From: a virus
Strand: one strand, 5' to 3'
IMG/VR virus record: IMGVR_UViG_3300030012_003022
Coordinates: 1-61,556 of that record
Length of the DNA stretch: 61,556 nt
In this document: positions 60,601-61,556 of the stretch, in pieces
How positions within the stretch are numbered: position 1 is the stretch's first letter
Layout: every line of letters begins with the position of its first letter
Translations under genes and position numbers: made by a program
The notes under the pieces: model-generated
Database searches by the model: none
Seen by the model: only the letters and a program-made list of their open reading frames with translations
Told to the model about the DNA's origin: nothing

Positions 60601-61556
60601 ACTTTTAATAAATTAGATAATGTAATATTAGACTTAATAGACAATGCAACAGGAGAGCATGATTATGCTATTGGAAGCGTAAGTGGAATACAAAATGAAG
60701 TTTCTATTGATTGGGAAGGAGACGGAACTTGGAATTTTGGAAGCGCGCATGGTCTTGCAGAAGGAGATGTTATAGCAATTCATGGTTTCAAATCAAATGC
60801 TGCATTAAACGGGGTTCACATGGTAAAAGAAATATCTACCTCGACGGGTTCATCATTATCAGCAAATCACATTAAGACATGGAAAATTAATAAATATGTT
60901 CCTACAAGAAACTCTTTTGCGTTTTTACAGGCTAAATATCAACAAGGTTCGGGTTGGAACGATGGAACGGCAAGGCATTATCAAGACCCCGATGCGATTG
61001 ATTGGAGTCTTGAGGCAACCGATAGTAATACTAACTTTACTTGGGATGGCACTTTCCCTGCTGCCGAAACAGGAGGCAAGGCAGCACATGGTATTGTGAC
61101 TATTCTTAATGTAAAAGGAGTAAAAAGAGAATGGAAAATAAATGATACTATCGTAAGTTTGCGAAAAGTAGATGAGTCTAATGGATATAAGCATATATGG
61201 TTGTCTTGGGCTGATATGAGAAACAACGGTATGGCTGATGCAGACGGAGGACATAGAAAAACAAGTTATGGTCTTAATTTACCCACTACAAACTATGAGT
61301 TACTACTTACATTTGCAGACCAATTTGATAATCAAGGACAACCCGATGTATTTACAGACTTAAAAGTAGGCGCAGATGCAGATATTTGGGATATTGATGC
61401 TACTACCGAACCTTATACGGGGCTTGCTTGGTCTGCTCTTAATGGTGCAAGCAACGATGAACCATACGACACAAGATACCACAATTGGCAAAATAAAGGT
61501 GGTGCAATCGCACTTGTTGATGTAAGTCGTTTTTGGAATTTAAACACTATGGCTTG
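57682..61556 (+). CDS. giant tail tip/baseplate-like protein, N-terminal part (runs off the right edge)
   Basis: Open to the end of the window without a stop; merging the 7-base terminal overlap continues it in frame into 1-3395 for 2,420 residues in all. The ATG overlaps the tape-measure stop (TAATG), so the two are translationally coupled. Around residues 350-440 there is a LamG/concanavalin-like beta stretch, and near residue 500 a segment with WWGFIENI and a following serine/threonine-rich strand, resembling baseplate-hub or Tal-type tail proteins. Its position directly after the tape measure and its size fit a tail-tip protein with host-recognition domains. No enzymatic motif was recognised. 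Tail role is inferred from order and composition. Confidence 0.75.
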   Translation, partial: MKTVGTKYNYWLSGYYDDFNSCRLVADDLNPASYRELDHTLSHHGSSLGDVSFIPRFIYSYSDRLRQEYLGSLHTSYSTQQELYLTSFASVSGDKIKTNAGFHEALTLNPKEADSNLYQNRMHLEVPNSIIANRQKYNGEATDHNYLAFRNGHETAGIYYVPMGIMDMSYGSAPVSLYNIETGVSGIAHSSAGNPTPFFHKGLTNTSGSHDTPDKTLVMASFAGAYYHSGFARLTPTVEYAITQSHEITSPSGQNFFVHNVFIEPEQTDSVSGTHRVINYTGKLRFKGIGETFNLRLMCDPHTNHTPKYTLKLGYPNPYVKANNTWSSVTSLVTVDIDLSHFSLNKAKGSITKDSYGGVSSTAGIGQTKVGDWVDIQVVMDFVTNSWKAYADGNTIHFDNGSFGTTFNAATMGSLNGWSLDLHYTKGSDDYINHTTLIDRAGMALPLTNKFDGDLNSLPPVHKMNMSLGANSTSTCSIDILDDDSTFTLTPLTSTAEDWRLLVFQENEDRPLWWGFIENITHKQNAYENTMTTTISASDSLSIFDRLLPIWEVGQGAFQSLSNHLSMSPSTAKKYDETFTLHQKLHFGSVDLQMLDSHLGYSKFNVRGNFDDYNDVPNSKMSLYSGTAIQMYINEDEDGANSVEKEWAGLNAENWGMFDIYSIYRQTNKLFVIIERDTRFTIGVDSFGLTNYRSLAVTESMRLRGTLSDDGDYVIAGITYKQHQGGTDNRYVAFELTSTGTQVSDNRLCSFGDVIHETSYSDNGASSKELLRFEVGAPSPHGLNIGDEFVGFSGVDHPFAGEVFTVIGVPDATSVLAETNKATGVANFTAASTAQEMQVYSQADINSHSPTRRVITPAVALNSPTTNLGQVGGLATVLNKIKIDRAAHRTIHARWMRDLPLSTWFKAQFGIIDAEPYTRAGVGSVTEHPFTSTQATANGWATSTGKTSAKLTADIAAGATSITIKDPAIWYYATFNKLDNVILDLIDNATGEHDYAIGSVSGIQNEVSIDWEGDGTWNFGSAHGLAEGDVIAIHGFKSNAALNGVHMVKEISTSTGSSLSANHIKTWKINKYVPTRNSFAFLQAKYQQGSGWNDGTARHYQDPDAIDWSLEATDSNTNFTWDGTFPAAETGGKAAHGIVTILNVKGVKREWKINDTIVSLRKVDESNGYKHIWLSWADMRNNGMADADGGHRKTSYGLNLPTTNYELLLTFADQFDNQGQPDVFTDLKVGADADIWDIDATTEPYTGLAWSALNGASNDEPYDTRYHNWQNKGGAIALVDVSRFWNLNTMA

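Noticed and set aside
1-61556. tRNA, rRNA, CRISPR array, integrase, insertion sequence or long terminal repeats
   Set aside because: I looked for T-loop GGTTCGA patterns, regularly spaced repeats, recombinase motifs and long matching ends; apart from the 7-base edge overlap I saw none.

Overview
The window looks like a complete genome of a tailed double-stranded DNA virus (Caudoviricetes) that infects an archaeon. The best match I can suggest from gene content is a magrovirus-like virus of marine Poseidoniales (Marine Group II); the host is inferred, not shown. A HK97-type head and long tail module sits beside an archaeal-type replication set: family B DNA polymerase, PCNA-like clamp, RFC small subunit, archaeo-eukaryotic primase, MCM-like helicase, ERCC4 nuclease, Cas4-like nuclease and RecA-like ATPase. 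Many genes have TATA boxes (TTTATAAR or TTTATATG) only about 20-26 nt before the ATG and no Shine-Dalgarno, as in archaeal leaderless transcription. The last 7 bases equal the first 7 (TGGCTTG). Merging them joins the open frame at the right edge to the one at the left edge in frame, giving a circular map of 61,549 bp and a 2,420-residue tail protein. I see no tRNA, rRNA, CRISPR array, insertion sequence or integrase.

Layout. 1-3395 is the end of the giant tail gene, followed by a 16-bp stem-loop at 3404-3481 where the rightward and leftward units converge. 3505-22.4 kb (minus strand) is the replication and nucleotide block, interleaved with very small, often cysteine-rich proteins. 22.3-30.8 kb (minus) is a chain of short accessory genes, mostly overlapping by 1-4 nt, with recurring promoters. 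29.8-32.3 kb holds a MoxR/CobS-like AAA+ protein and its probable VWA-like partner. 32.6-34.0 and 35.6-36.7 kb are non-coding, extremely rich in perfect hairpins and (first block) alternating purine-pyrimidine tracts; they flank an unrecognised 507-residue gene and are my origin candidates. 36.7-39.9 kb (minus) has the large terminase, a metallophosphoesterase and small genes. 40.0 kb to the right end (plus) is the virion module in order: portal, two holin-like membrane proteins, protease-scaffold fusion, decoration protein, major capsid protein, connectors, a fibre-like protein, neck proteins, tail tube, tail chaperones with a -1 frameshift, tape measure and giant tail protein.

Three genome-scale signals stand out: (i) dense perfect short hairpins (stems 6-14 bp, loops mostly 2-5 nt), inside and between genes, peaking around 33-36 kb; (ii) strong over-use of TGCGA/TCGCA, alongside apparent absence of GATC; (iii) an unusually large set of tiny CxxC zinc-ribbon-like proteins. 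Start sites were chosen by ribosome binding site, stop-start overlap or TATA spacing, so several differ from the longest open frame.
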